From Arthrobacter sp. JZ12 (lineage in GTDB: Bacteria; Actinomycetota; Actinomycetes; Actinomycetales; Micrococcaceae), in the NCBI RefSeq assembly GCF_035189165.1, contig NZ_CP045246.1, positions 2,728,001-2,792,000 of the forward strand: a stretch of 64,000 bases of DNA, in the 5' to 3' direction. The notes under the pieces were generated by a model that did not search any database, was not told the origin of the DNA, and worked only from the letters and a program-made list of their open reading frames with translations. Positions 24,175-32,224 of this stretch are shown piece after piece. The translations under genes were made by a program, and so were the position numbers. Position 1 is the first letter of the stretch, and the number at the start of each line of letters is the position of its first letter.

Positions 24175-24801
24175 ATGACCAGCACGCAACTGACCTACGT
24201 CTTCGACGCCTACTGCGGATGGTGCTACGGGTTCGGCCCCGCGCTCCATGAACTCGCACAGGACCCCGACATCAACATCACCGTCATCAGCGGCGGACTC
24301 TTCCACGCCGTCAGCATGAACGAGATGCCGCACATCCCTCAAGCCAACGAGCGGATCAGCGCCCTCACCGGAGTCCAATTCGGACCCGCCTACCAGGCCG
24401 CCCTCGCAGACGGCTCTTTCGTCATGGACTCCGACGACGCCGGCACCGGCCTGGTCTCACTGAAAGAAGCATCCGGAGGCAGGGACGTGGAAATGGCAGG
24501 AGCCATGCAGCGCGCCTTCTACCGCGACGGACTAAGCCTCTCGGGCGTCACCGCCTACCAGCGCATCGCCGCCGAGCACGGCCTCGACACCGAACTCGTC
24601 ACCCGCCTGTTCCTCGACCCCAAGACACGCGACACAGCCCTCGCCGAACAGGAACAAGCCGCCGCACTCGGCGTCCACAGCTACCCCACCCTCCTGGCAC
24701 ACACCCCCAGCGGCCTGGTCAAAATCGGCAGCCCCGTTGCCACAGCCGAACAACTGCGCACCAGCATCGAACGTCTACACGCCGTGACGACAAAGATCTA
24801 A
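24175..24801 (+). CDS. DsbA-family thioredoxin-fold oxidoreductase (FrnE-like)
   Basis: 208 residues, cytoplasmic (no signal). CXXC motif CGWC near residue 16 inside YVFDAYCGWCYGFGP, and the cis-Pro region HSYPTLL near the end. The DSBA-like fold with this motif matches predicted disulfide isomerases of the FrnE group. ATG behind GGAGAAAC. Shares the interval between sites 21 and 22 with the SDR and HxlR genes, the largest intact functional unit in the array. Confidence 0.88.
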   Translation: MTSTQLTYVFDAYCGWCYGFGPALHELAQDPDINITVISGGLFHAVSMNEMPHIPQANERISALTGVQFGPAYQAALADGSFVMDSDDAGTGLVSLKEASGGRDVEMAGAMQRAFYRDGLSLSGVTAYQRIAAEHGLDTELVTRLFLDPKTRDTALAEQEQAAALGVHSYPTLLAHTPSGLVKIGSPVATAEQLRTSIERLHAVTTKI

Positions 24802-24838
24802 GGACGCGAACGAGGTAGCCCTAGAAGTAGTCGGAATC

Positions 24839-24892
24839 TCAAACGCGCCCGACACCTTCGACAAACCGGTGCAACTGCGCGTTGAAGGATCC
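24839..24892 (+). repeat. attC-like cassette site 22
   Basis: TCAA-A-CGCGC / GCGCGTTGA: 9-bp stem with a single bulged A on the left arm, inner CACC / GGTG pair; box TGAAGGATCC. Confidence 0.8.
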
Positions 24893-25068
24893 CGGTGGTC
24901 CGGCTGCAGTTACAGGTGAATCACGGTTCAGCGGATACCTAGCTCCTCCTGAATTCAGCGAGTAGCTTCGTAAGGAGCCCGTTTGTGATCGGCTGTTCAA
25001 ACCTTGGGGGGCTGGCTTGTCATGGCACACAGACGTGCTTTATTGCCGATGGTCGAGTTGGATGCAGC

Positions 25069-25524
25069 ATGAGCAGACACCAAGTGGCACTCGCCCGCAT
25101 CCTGCTCGGAGCACTTGCTGTCGGAGCGGTTTTGGCTCAAGCCGTGATCGTTCCGCAGCTCGCGTCTGACTACGCCGAGCGCTTCCCCGAGGTTGCACAT
25201 CTGGAGGCGCCGTACGTCCTCGCGGTCGTAGTCGCTCTCGCCTTCTTTGAGGTTGCCCTGCTTGCCGCCTGGCAGCTCCTCGCCGCCGAAGGAGGTGAAA
25301 GGGAGCCGGTCAGGAAAGCGAAGCCCTGGACCAACATCGGGATGGCATGCCTTTGTCTCATGGCATTGATCTTCGCCGGTATCTGCGTACACGCCGGCTC
25401 CGTCGCAAAGGTCGGCGGGCCGGCGATGTTATTCGGTTTGGTCACCTCAGTTGCATTCATCGCAACAGTGCTCGCGCTCAGAAGCAAGGCAACCACCCTC
25501 GCACTCGAGAAAGGTGCCGAGTGA
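25069..25524 (+). CDS. DUF2975-type membrane protein
   Basis: 151 residues, four hydrophobic segments (about 9-26, 45-70, 84-107 and 115-134) with the PEVAHLEAPYVLAVV block between the first two, as in DUF2975 proteins, whose function is unknown. ATG chosen at MSRHQVALAR; the upstream frame lacks membrane-protein character. Only gene between sites 22 and 23. Confidence 0.75.
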   Translation: MSRHQVALARILLGALAVGAVLAQAVIVPQLASDYAERFPEVAHLEAPYVLAVVVALAFFEVALLAAWQLLAAEGGEREPVRKAKPWTNIGMACLCLMALIFAGICVHAGSVAKVGGPAMLFGLVTSVAFIATVLALRSKATTLALEKGAE

Positions 25525-25526
25525 AT

Positions 25527-25560
25527 CTCGCCATAGTCCTGGATGTCAGGTGAGGGATCC
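25527..25560 (+). repeat. attC-like cassette site 23
   Basis: CTCGCC / GGTGAG 6-bp stem (one G-T pair) enclosing CCTG / CAGG; box TGAGGGATCC. Confidence 0.75.
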
Positions 25561-25580
25561 TACGTTTCTCTAAGCTGCTG

Positions 25581-25853
25581 TTATTCCTCGCCGGCGTAGC
25601 GGCGGCGCAGGCTCTCCAATTCAGCACTGATCTTGGCGATCCTGTAGGGCGAGAGCCGGTCAAGTGACAGGTGGCGGACATTCCTCGCTTCTAGAGGGGT
25701 GCAATCGAGCAACTTGGCGATCTCTGAGTCCAGGTCCTCGTAAGGGGTGCTTTGAACGATTCGGATCAATTGTTCGGCCGCTTCTCCTGCTCGTTGCTGA
25801 AGTGCGAACTCATCAATCTGCTGCTCTACGCGAGCGAGATCAGAGGATTCCAT
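25581..25853 (-). CDS. Small helical protein, unknown
   Basis: 90 residues, predicted mostly helical, acidic, with no membrane segment. ATG after AAAGGAAGAA. Only gene between sites 23 and 24. Not recognised; size and charge would fit a small binding protein or antitoxin, but nothing supports that directly. Confidence 0.7.
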   Translation of the reverse strand: MESSDLARVEQQIDEFALQQRAGEAAEQLIRIVQSTPYEDLDSEIAKLLDCTPLEARNVRHLSLDRLSPYRIAKISAELESLRRRYAGEE

Positions 25854-25924
25854 TTCTTCCTTTCAAGCAAGGATGGAGGCTCAGGCTGGTCACAGCAATG
25901 ACCCTAGCCCACAGGAAATACGCA

Positions 25925-25961
25925 TCACGATAGCGCTAACGACGCGTTCGGTGAGGGATGG
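25925..25961 (+). repeat. attC-like cassette site 24
   Basis: TCAC-GA / TC-G-GTGA stem with one bulged G; box TTCGG|TGAGGGATGG, the same right arm as site 28. Confidence 0.7.
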
Positions 25962-25978
25962 ATTGTGGGCGGCACGAG

Positions 25979-26767
25979 TTAGCGTCTGCGAGGGAAGAGG
26001 GAGTAAAGCCGCTTTCCGGTTAACCAGACGAGGAATACAGCTAAGGCTGTATGGGGTATGAGGAGTGCTTCGGCGTCGTCCCGGGAATAAGGGGTGCTGC
26101 TGTAGATCATGCGCAGCCGCCCGGGAGTGTTGGAGATGCCCGACAGCCAGAGCGCGGGTTCGATGACGAGCCAGACCGAAAGAGCGGTCGCGGTCAGGAG
26201 ACCAGTCATCATCGCTGCTCCAAGCAACGTGTCCTTGAGAGGCATCCTCCCTCCGGAATGCTTTGGTGGCCCTTCTTTCCGGCGCGGACGGATGTAGCTC
26301 GGCGGATCGAAATGTCGGTCCTCTCCTACAGGATCGACGTCGATTGCGTTGTCACCTACAAGCTCGTTCCGCAGTAGTGCCAGGCTCCGATCGTTATGTC
26401 GCAGCACCATTGAGGCCATCCCACCCATATCCATGAAGGCCAGGATTGGTGACAATCGGATGTCTCCGTTCGCCTTTTGCCAGGCAAGGTAACCGGTACT
26501 GGTCACATCGACAACTGCTGACCGGGCGACGGTGCGGTCACGCAAGAAGCCAAGGATTTTGACGTGTGTGGGCGAAACGCGGACGCCTAAGCGCCAGTTC
26601 CGCCAGCTGAACACCAGAAGGAGACCAATGATCAGCACGAAGAATGCGAGATCGGGTGCCGACTCAAACATCGAACCGATCGCAGGATCGAACAAGGCGA
26701 CCGCAAGGAATATGACGGTGCACGCGAACATGGCTATACGCGTAATCAGCTGAGGTCGCATGGTCAT
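25979..26767 (-). CDS. Membrane protein with PH-like segment, unknown
   Basis: About 262 residues. Two N-terminal helices, then a soluble part (GVRVSPTHVKILGFLRDRTVARSAVVDV) resembling bacterial PH-type membrane proteins, then two C-terminal helices and a basic end. ATG chosen at MTMRPQL, behind AGAAGG; an upstream ATG at 26797 adds ten residues. Between sites 24 and 25. Confidence 0.65.
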   Translation of the reverse strand: MTMRPQLITRIAMFACTVIFLAVALFDPAIGSMFESAPDLAFFVLIIGLLLVFSWRNWRLGVRVSPTHVKILGFLRDRTVARSAVVDVTSTGYLAWQKANGDIRLSPILAFMDMGGMASMVLRHNDRSLALLRNELVGDNAIDVDPVGEDRHFDPPSYIRPRRKEGPPKHSGGRMPLKDTLLGAAMMTGLLTATALSVWLVIEPALWLSGISNTPGRLRMIYSSTPYSRDDAEALLIPHTALAVFLVWLTGKRLYSLFPRRR

Positions 26768-26838
26768 AGCGCCTTCTAGCATCGGCGCTACCTCCATTGC
26801 CGTATCCGTAGCCAGACCAAGATATTAGCGGGCAAACA

Positions 26839-26876
26839 TCACAATGCACGTTTTCTGTTTGAGCGGTGAGGGATTA
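26839..26876 (+). repeat. attC-like cassette site 25
   Basis: TCAC / GTGA stem; box GCGG|TGAGGGATTA. Confidence 0.65.
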
Positions 26877-26931
26877 TGTACAAGACCGCCTCAACCGGCG
26901 AGATGATAGTGACATGCCGATCAGGATCGCT

Positions 26932-27308
26932 GAGATACGCGAGGAATGTGAATACCGTCCGTTCCCGAATGGATCACCGAGAAGGAAGACAAGCGCATCT
27001 TCTCAGGAGAATCTTTCGGTCGAAGCGGAGATGCATGGGCCACGGTCTTCTCAGCTCAGCTGGTCACCGAGGACCGGCTCCTCGGAGTGCTAGGTCAACA
27101 CCTTGGCCGCTTCAGCCGGTTCCTACCTTCTGCCGCGATGCCCATCGGTGATGAATTGTGGCTGAGGGTTTGTTTCCCAATCTTCAGGGAGACAGACCAA
27201 CGTTTCAAACGCGGAGACCGGCACCTAGCCTTCGTGCAGGACCGGCTTGATCGCAGTGCGGTCGAAAACTACATCAACTACCGGATAGCCGAAGTCGCTA
27301 GTCGTTGA
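26932..27308 (+). pseudogene. Unknown gene, probably frameshifted
   Basis: One frame gives MPIRIAEIREECEYRPFP. The next frame, with no start codon of its own, continues EWITEKEDKRIFSGESFGR...SAQLVTEDRLLGVLGQHLGRF and runs to 27308. Joining them needs one base restored near 26966. The second part has good codon character (LWLRVCFPIFRETDQRF). Alternatively the gene starts at a rare codon after 26951. Not recognised. Confidence 0.45.
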
Positions 27309-27329
27309 AGCTTGTCGGCAACCTTCAAC
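27304..27329 (+). terminator. Hairpin at gene end (terminator or reversed worn site)
   Basis: GTTGAAG / CTTCAAC, 7-bp stem, overlapping the stop of the frameshifted gene. On the minus strand it reads TTGAAGGTTG, somewhat like the cassette box. Confidence 0.35.
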
Positions 27330-27391
27330 ATACTCGAGCAGCACTTTCACGTGTGCGATCCCTGGGATGACTCAAGCGAATTGGAAGATGG

Positions 27392-27754
27392 TCAGAAAAT
27401 TCGCCAGGGCGGCCGGCTGCCCCATAGCCCTTGATCGATCATCTCCCGGATGGCCTTCAGTACGTGAGGGTGAAGCAGGGGACGCGTCTCACTGAGATCT
27501 ACAACGGGTTCAAAATAGCGAGTCTGCGCGATCTCATTGGTAGCCCGAAGGACGCTCAAATCCTCCTCGCTCAGATGCTCCTGGAAAGCAATTTTCTCAA
27601 TCGCTCCCTGACTCTTCCCGAAGTAAATAACGGCGGAAAGACTGAACAGTACGTGATCGAACGAATCCCGTATCAGTCTTCTCTCGCTCCAGCTATGGAG
27701 CGAACCATCGGGGTGCGGCTCGTTCTCAATGACCACCAAATCAGAGCGTCCCAT
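27392..27754 (-). CDS. Unknown soluble protein
   Basis: 120 residues, helix-rich; ATG after GGGGGAGACG. Not recognised. Lies with the frameshifted gene between sites 25 and 26. Confidence 0.6.
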   Translation of the reverse strand: MGRSDLVVIENEPHPDGSLHSWSERRLIRDSFDHVLFSLSAVIYFGKSQGAIEKIAFQEHLSEEDLSVLRATNEIAQTRYFEPVVDLSETRPLLHPHVLKAIREMIDQGLWGSRPPWRIF

Positions 27755-27820
27755 CGTCTCCCCCGGTAGATCGCACTACTACTCACCTGACTTCTCGACC
27801 ACTGTAGCGATACCACCCGG

Positions 27821-27846
27821 GATGCGGACGATGAGGGAGTGGATTC
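27821..27846 (+). repeat. attC-like cassette site 26 (degenerate)
   Basis: Box TGAGGGAGTGGATTC; no clear adjacent stem. It marks the left end of the second A/B cassette. Confidence 0.5.
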
Positions 27847-27865
27847 GACGTCGCCCGGAAGGGGG

Positions 27866-28267
27866 CTATGCGTTTCGAACCTGTGGTTCTGCGCCATGTT
27901 TTAGCTGCGCCCAGAGCTGATCGCGGTCATGCCGGGTGACGGCCGTTGCTTCGAAGGTGACGTCCTGGCCTGTCCGAGGGTCAGTGGTAACTAGGCGCCC
28001 ATTCCGTAGGTCCTTCGCTATCGGCCATTCGGGGCCGTAGTCCTCCTCGAGATATTCGTGTGTCCCATCGAGCCAGTGCACCTGTGTCCACATCTGCTCC
28101 TGTTTCAACCACATGAAGGGAAAGGACCGCATAGGCATGACTGAGGTGGTGAGCCATCCCGCGGATTCGCCGTTCAGCGACAGTTCCCACACCGCTTCCC
28201 GGAAGACGTCGAGGTTCGGATCTTTCGGCCAGTCCGTTTCGTCAAACCATTTATCGAGCCATCCCAT
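27866..28267 (-). CDS. Unknown cassette protein, family A, copy 2
   Basis: About 133 residues, near-identical to 9112-9513 (differences such as TSVMPMRSF for TAVMTMRSF). The region before the ATG carries a nine-base insertion relative to copy 1. Confidence 0.6.
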   Translation of the reverse strand: MGWLDKWFDETDWPKDPNLDVFREAVWELSLNGESAGWLTTSVMPMRSFPFMWLKQEQMWTQVHWLDGTHEYLEEDYGPEWPIAKDLRNGRLVTTDPRTGQDVTFEATAVTRHDRDQLWAQLKHGAEPQVRNA

Positions 28268-28315
28268 ACGGCAGTTGTAGCAGTTCGAGCGTGAGAGGCG
28301 CCGCATACTGATCGG

Positions 28316-28861
28316 GTGGAGAAGCTGAATGCGCTGAGCGTCGTGCCGGCGGAGGTTGAGTATGAGGGGCTAGCTGCCCCTCAACAGTTCATGGATTTCG
28401 CAATCGACGGGCACCTCCTGCGGGAGACGCTGCGGGCCGGGACCGACTTGGCGGCAATCGAGCAGGAGGCCACATTGCTGCGTGCTGACTGGCCTCACGC
28501 AGCTATCGAACAAATCAACCGGCTCACGCTCGCCGCGCCAGGAGAGTTCAAGGACGGCCGCGTCGCTCTCCTCCTCTGCCCTGTCTGTGGGGATGTCGAC
28601 TGCGGGACAGTGAGCGCCCGCATCGCAATCGAAGCTGACACGGTCATCTGGGAAGACTTCGGCTGGCAAGACGGCTACACCGAGGAACCACCACAACCCT
28701 GGTTGTTCGAGCGTCAACGGTTCACCTTCGATAAGACGGCGTATCTGAGCTTGATGCAGCGGCTAAGTGAACAATTCACCGAGCTCCTACCGCCGGCCCA
28801 AGTAGAGCGCGAAGTAGACAGACGATCGAACAAACGGTGGCTTCGGCGTCTAGGCTTCTGA
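28316..28861 (+). CDS. Unknown cassette protein, family B, copy 2
   Basis: 181 residues, ~95% identical to 9553-10101; the last few residues differ (KRWLRRLGF). GTG start with CATACT upstream, as in copy 1. Retains the CPVCGDVDCG block. Confidence 0.7.
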   Translation: MEKLNALSVVPAEVEYEGLAAPQQFMDFAIDGHLLRETLRAGTDLAAIEQEATLLRADWPHAAIEQINRLTLAAPGEFKDGRVALLLCPVCGDVDCGTVSARIAIEADTVIWEDFGWQDGYTEEPPQPWLFERQRFTFDKTAYLSLMQRLSEQFTELLPPAQVEREVDRRSNKRWLRRLGF

Positions 28862-28887
28862 ACCTCGGGCGCGCGGTGAGGGGTCAG
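28858..28887 (+). repeat. attC-like cassette site 27
   Basis: CTGA-A-CCTC / GAGG-GG-TCAG: two 4-bp stems with a small internal loop; box TGAGGGGTCA. Confidence 0.75.
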
Positions 28888-28926
28888 CTTGAGCGACGGA
28901 AAAGGATAGCTCGAGCGGCGGTCGCT

Positions 28927-29829
28927 CTATTCGGCTTTGGGCAGTTCGACGGTGAAACCGTATTTGTTGTGTACTTTGTGGAACATGACGTCCAGATCCG
29001 TGATGACCAACTGGCGGACATCAGCCTCTCCGGCTTCTAGAATCCGGTCGAGATTTGGGATGACGGTTGTCGTCACGGTCAGGCCGAGCTTTCTCATTCG
29101 GGTGGAGGTAGGGGTAGCACTTGTGTGCATGGCGGTTGCGCCTGGGTAGAGTGCGTAAGTCTCAGCGATGCCGAACTCAAGCGAACGTAGAGGTCCACTT
29201 AGCCACCAGCGTCGCCATGTGGCGGACTCGTTCAAGTCCATGGTTACTTCGCGGGCGGTCGCACGGTAGAGCTGTACTGGATATGGAGCGTGCTCGCGCT
29301 GTTCACCATAGATCAGGAACTCTCGATCCTCCTCACGGGGAGAGAGCGGCCATAGAGTGTCGGTGCTGCGTTCGTATGCCGATTGGAAGTCATGGTGAAA
29401 ACTCTTGATGCCGATCATGCCGGTGAAGTACTCCATCACATCCGGCCAACCGGTCCGGGGTTCGAATTGGTCATCCGGTACAGGAGTGTTGCCGGCGAGA
29501 ACCTGATACAAGCACCAACCCCTAATCCACTGCTCGTAGTCGGACGGAACCGACTTCGGGAAGCGCCCCAACAGCGGTGGTGCCCCAGGGAAAGGATCCT
29601 GCGGGCTACTCCCCTGATCGTCTACGTGCTTCGCAGTGAACAGGGCCCTCGGTTCAGGCCTTGCATTCCATTCTTCATACACGTCCGAAGCGCGCTGCAG
29701 GGCTTGCTGGTAGAGATCGATGATCGTTTCGGGAGCCAAGGAGCGCAGCTTCTTGACCAACGCATCCGACTGTGGCGCGGGATCGCGGTTCCATAGTCGT
29801 GCCTCTTCCACGAAATCCTCAAGGCGCAC
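28927..29829 (-). CDS. Unknown cassette protein, family F, member 2
   Basis: 300 residues. Same block order as the protein at 18339-19229: YEQWIRGWCLYQVLAGN, YFTGMIGIKSFHHDFQSAYE, QLYRATAREVTMDLNE..WRRWWLSGPLRSLEFGI. GTG start behind GAGAGGG. Opposite strand to its paralogue. Only gene between sites 27 and 28. Function unknown. Confidence 0.75.
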   Translation of the reverse strand: MRLEDFVEEARLWNRDPAPQSDALVKKLRSLAPETIIDLYQQALQRASDVYEEWNARPEPRALFTAKHVDDQGSSPQDPFPGAPPLLGRFPKSVPSDYEQWIRGWCLYQVLAGNTPVPDDQFEPRTGWPDVMEYFTGMIGIKSFHHDFQSAYERSTDTLWPLSPREEDREFLIYGEQREHAPYPVQLYRATAREVTMDLNESATWRRWWLSGPLRSLEFGIAETYALYPGATAMHTSATPTSTRMRKLGLTVTTTVIPNLDRILEAGEADVRQLVITDLDVMFHKVHNKYGFTVELPKAE

Positions 29830-29905
29830 AGTTTTTCCCTCTCCCGCAATAACGACATTACTGGATGCGGAAACATGATCGCCCTACCCTGCCGCTTGTC
29901 AGGTT

Positions 29906-29932
29906 TCATGAGCACTGTTCGGTGAGGGATGG
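29906..29932 (+). repeat. attC-like cassette site 28
   Basis: TCA-T-GA / TC-GG-TGA stem; box TTCGG|TGAGGGATGG. Confidence 0.7.
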
Positions 29933-29968
29933 CCTAAGTGTGTGCTGTGGAGGGAACGCCAGTCGCAC

Positions 29969-30379
29969 TCAGGCCGAGTAAACGCGGAATGTGGTGCCAG
30001 TCCTGCAGGATTCAGGAAGGGACTCCGTTAGCTCCGGCCTCTCGCTGTATCCGCCGCCGAGGGAGATTTCGTCCCCGATGGTGACTGTCGCGAAGCCCAT
30101 GTCGAGGGCTCCTGCCTCATTGAAATGCGTACCTGCCGGGAACTCGATGTTGAAGACTTTCCCGTCGAGGGCATGTCCTTGAAGGCAGTTATCGTCTCCG
30201 ACGCGAAGAACGCCCCGAAATAGCGCCTCCGGCCCCGACTTGCCGTCCCGTTCTGATTCAGAGATGAGAAGAATAACGGTATCTGATCCATTCGTGCCTG
30301 CGACTTGTCCTGAGCCGCAGGCAGTAAGAGTGAAGGCACAGAGCACTGTCAGAGCGAGCAGCCGTCGACGAACTCCCAT
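29969..30379 (-). CDS. Small lipoprotein, unknown
   Basis: 136 residues with signal MGVRRRLLALTVLCAFTLTAC (lipobox LTAC), then a ~110-residue outer domain with two cysteines that could form a disulfide. GTGGAG lies upstream of the ATG. Only gene between sites 28 and 29. Confidence 0.78.
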   Translation of the reverse strand: MGVRRRLLALTVLCAFTLTACGSGQVAGTNGSDTVILLISESERDGKSGPEALFRGVLRVGDDNCLQGHALDGKVFNIEFPAGTHFNEAGALDMGFATVTIGDEISLGGGYSERPELTESLPESCRTGTTFRVYSA

Positions 30380-30785
30380 GATCGATCTCCACCAAGCACT
30401 TGTACATGTAGTGCTGCCAGTGCACCACGAGATGACCGTGTTTGATACTGGATGTGCATAACGATATGCGGACGATGGACGTCAATTATTGGCCGGTCTA
30501 AGACTGCCTGTCGGCCGCGTGGCCAGCACCCTGAAGTGCGGGTGCGATGAGGGATCCTGCACCGTGCGTCTGACTGAGCCAGCATTCCGCGGCCCACCGT
30601 TTCTCAGGGCAGCGGGTCGCGCTTTCTCTTGCGAACGCATTGTCTTAGGCGCCTCGGGCCAGGTTGGCCGCCACAGCCGGTGAGGCGCGCCCTAGTTTTC
30701 GCTGCATCCCGTTTCTTCAGGATTGACGGTAGGAAGATTGGGTCACTTGAGACACACTTCTACTACTTCCGGACATGTATCGGTT
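30380..30785. other. Intergenic stretch with site 29
   Basis: About 400 bases between divergent genes; apart from site 29 and the sigma-factor promoter region I see no supported gene. Confidence 0.4.
30526..30557 (+). repeat. attC-like cassette site 29
   Basis: Perfect 6-bp stem GCACCC / GGGTGC with an 8-base loop; box GA|TGAGGGATCC. Last site in the forward orientation before the reversed ones. Confidence 0.75.
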
Positions 30786-31346
30786 ATGAGCCAAGCTTCG
30801 CGCCCCCCTGACCGGGAGGAAACCTTCCGAGCGCTGTACGAATCCGCTTATTCGGATCTGATCCGGTTCGTGCAGCGCCGAGCGCACCCAGATCATGCGG
30901 AAGACGTCGTCGCAGACGCGTTCCTTGTTGTCTGGCGCCGGTTGAATGACGTGCCGAACGATCAGGACGACGCGCGGGCATGGATCTACGGCATCACAAG
31001 GAACATTCTGTTGAACAGCAACCGGAGCGAGCTGCGTCGCCAGGCGCTTGGGGTCCGGCTTGCAGATGCGATGGCCTTCTCCGACGACTCCAGCGCGGAC
31101 CTGGCCGCAACCCGGGTCGATCTTGCTCGAGCCTGGCACCGCTTGTCCGAAGTTCATCAAGAGGCGCTGAGCCTTGCGGTCCTAGAGGAGCTCACGGCCC
31201 CCCAAGCAGCTGCAGTACTCGGCATTTCGCCGGTTGCATTCCGGCTCCGGCTCAGTCGCGCCAGACGAGCGCTTCAACTCCACCTCGACCACCTGCCACA
31301 GGCGACACCCCTGCCAGCCGAACTCGCCGGAAGGACACCACGATGA
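30786..31346 (+). CDS. ECF-type RNA polymerase sigma factor
   Basis: 186 residues. Region 2: FRALYESAYSDLIRFVQRRA...HAEDVVADAFLVVWRRL. Region 4: LEELTAPQAAAVLGISPVAFRLRLSRARRALQ. ATG at 30786 matches where sigma similarity begins. ATGA overlap with the next gene. Not closely related to the sigma factor at 13403 but the same gene arrangement. Confidence 0.9.
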   Translation: MSQASRPPDREETFRALYESAYSDLIRFVQRRAHPDHAEDVVADAFLVVWRRLNDVPNDQDDARAWIYGITRNILLNSNRSELRRQALGVRLADAMAFSDDSSADLAATRVDLARAWHRLSEVHQEALSLAVLEELTAPQAAAVLGISPVAFRLRLSRARRALQLHLDHLPQATPLPAELAGRTPR

Positions 31347-32146
31347 CCAAACTTCACGACATCGACCCCATTCTTCGGTCCCTGGACCCCGCAGACAGCA
31401 CAACCCACCGAGCCGACTCACCCCGTGCCCGAGCTGATCTGCACAGAATCCTCAACACAGACCCGGTTACCGCTGCCTTCCCGCAGGCTCAGAAATCACG
31501 GCCCCTGCGCAAGTTTGTCCTGATCGCAGGAGCGGTGGCGGCAGCAACCGTAGCCGCCACCGTCGTGCCTTCCCTTACTCAAAGCAGCGATCCAGCTTTC
31601 GCAAGCTGGACAGCAGAGCCGGCCAGCATAGAGGACGAGCACAATCAGTCAGAAGCCGCCGATTCATGCCGGGATTCTCAGCGGGACACCGGCGACGGCA
31701 TGTATGCGGACGACCTAGACCTGGCGCATATCGCTATCGCCGAGCGGCGCGGCGTTTGGACCACAGTCGTTCTCGGTGGCCCAAACGGCTTCTCCGCAAT
31801 GTGCATCACCGATGACTCCACTTCCTTCTTCGGCAATGCCATGATCGGTTCGATTGGCAGGGCCGCCGATCCCTCGACCCTGAACGCTCGAGAGCTAAAA
31901 GCCCTCAGTCTGGGAACCGGGACCATGAGCGCCGGTGACATATCCCTGGCGGCCGGCATCGCCGGCACCGACATCATCGGCGTCTCCTACAACAGTCCAA
32001 CCCTGGGAGAAGTAACCGCCACAGTAGCCCGAGGCCACTTCGCGCTCTGGCTACCCGGTGACGAACTCAAAGACGCCAGTAACGGACTCGATGTCACAGT
32101 GACCTACTCCGACGGGAGCACCGGCATGCACAGGCTCAGCCTCTAG
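31343..32146 (+). CDS. Membrane-anchored partner of ECF sigma factor
   Basis: 267 residues: ~55-residue cytoplasmic N-terminus, one membrane helix (about 57-77), then a ~190-residue outer domain with two cysteines. Translationally coupled to the sigma gene. Likely sensor/anti-sigma by position and topology, without a recognisable anti-sigma motif. The pair lies between the forward site 29 and the reversed site 30. Confidence 0.72.
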   Translation: MTKLHDIDPILRSLDPADSTTHRADSPRARADLHRILNTDPVTAAFPQAQKSRPLRKFVLIAGAVAAATVAATVVPSLTQSSDPAFASWTAEPASIEDEHNQSEAADSCRDSQRDTGDGMYADDLDLAHIAIAERRGVWTTVVLGGPNGFSAMCITDDSTSFFGNAMIGSIGRAADPSTLNARELKALSLGTGTMSAGDISLAAGIAGTDIIGVSYNSPTLGEVTATVARGHFALWLPGDELKDASNGLDVTVTYSDGSTGMHRLSL

Positions 32147-32155
32147 TTGTACCGA

Positions 32156-32186
32156 TGCATCCCTCACCGCCCGTGTCTCGGGGGTG
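32156..32186 (-). repeat. attC-like cassette site 30, reversed
   Basis: Inverted copy of site 12: GCATCCCTCA, then CACC-G-CCCG / CGGG-GGTG. Box on the minus strand GCGG|TGAGGGATGC. Confidence 0.8.
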
Positions 32187-32224
32187 TCCGATCACGTCGA
32201 TTTGGAAGTAGTTAGCATGGCAAC

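Noticed and set aside
22984-24378. 464-residue minus-strand ORF containing the HxlR regulator
   Set aside because: Everything upstream of 23379 is the reverse of the SDR and DsbA genes; only the last 131 residues are real.
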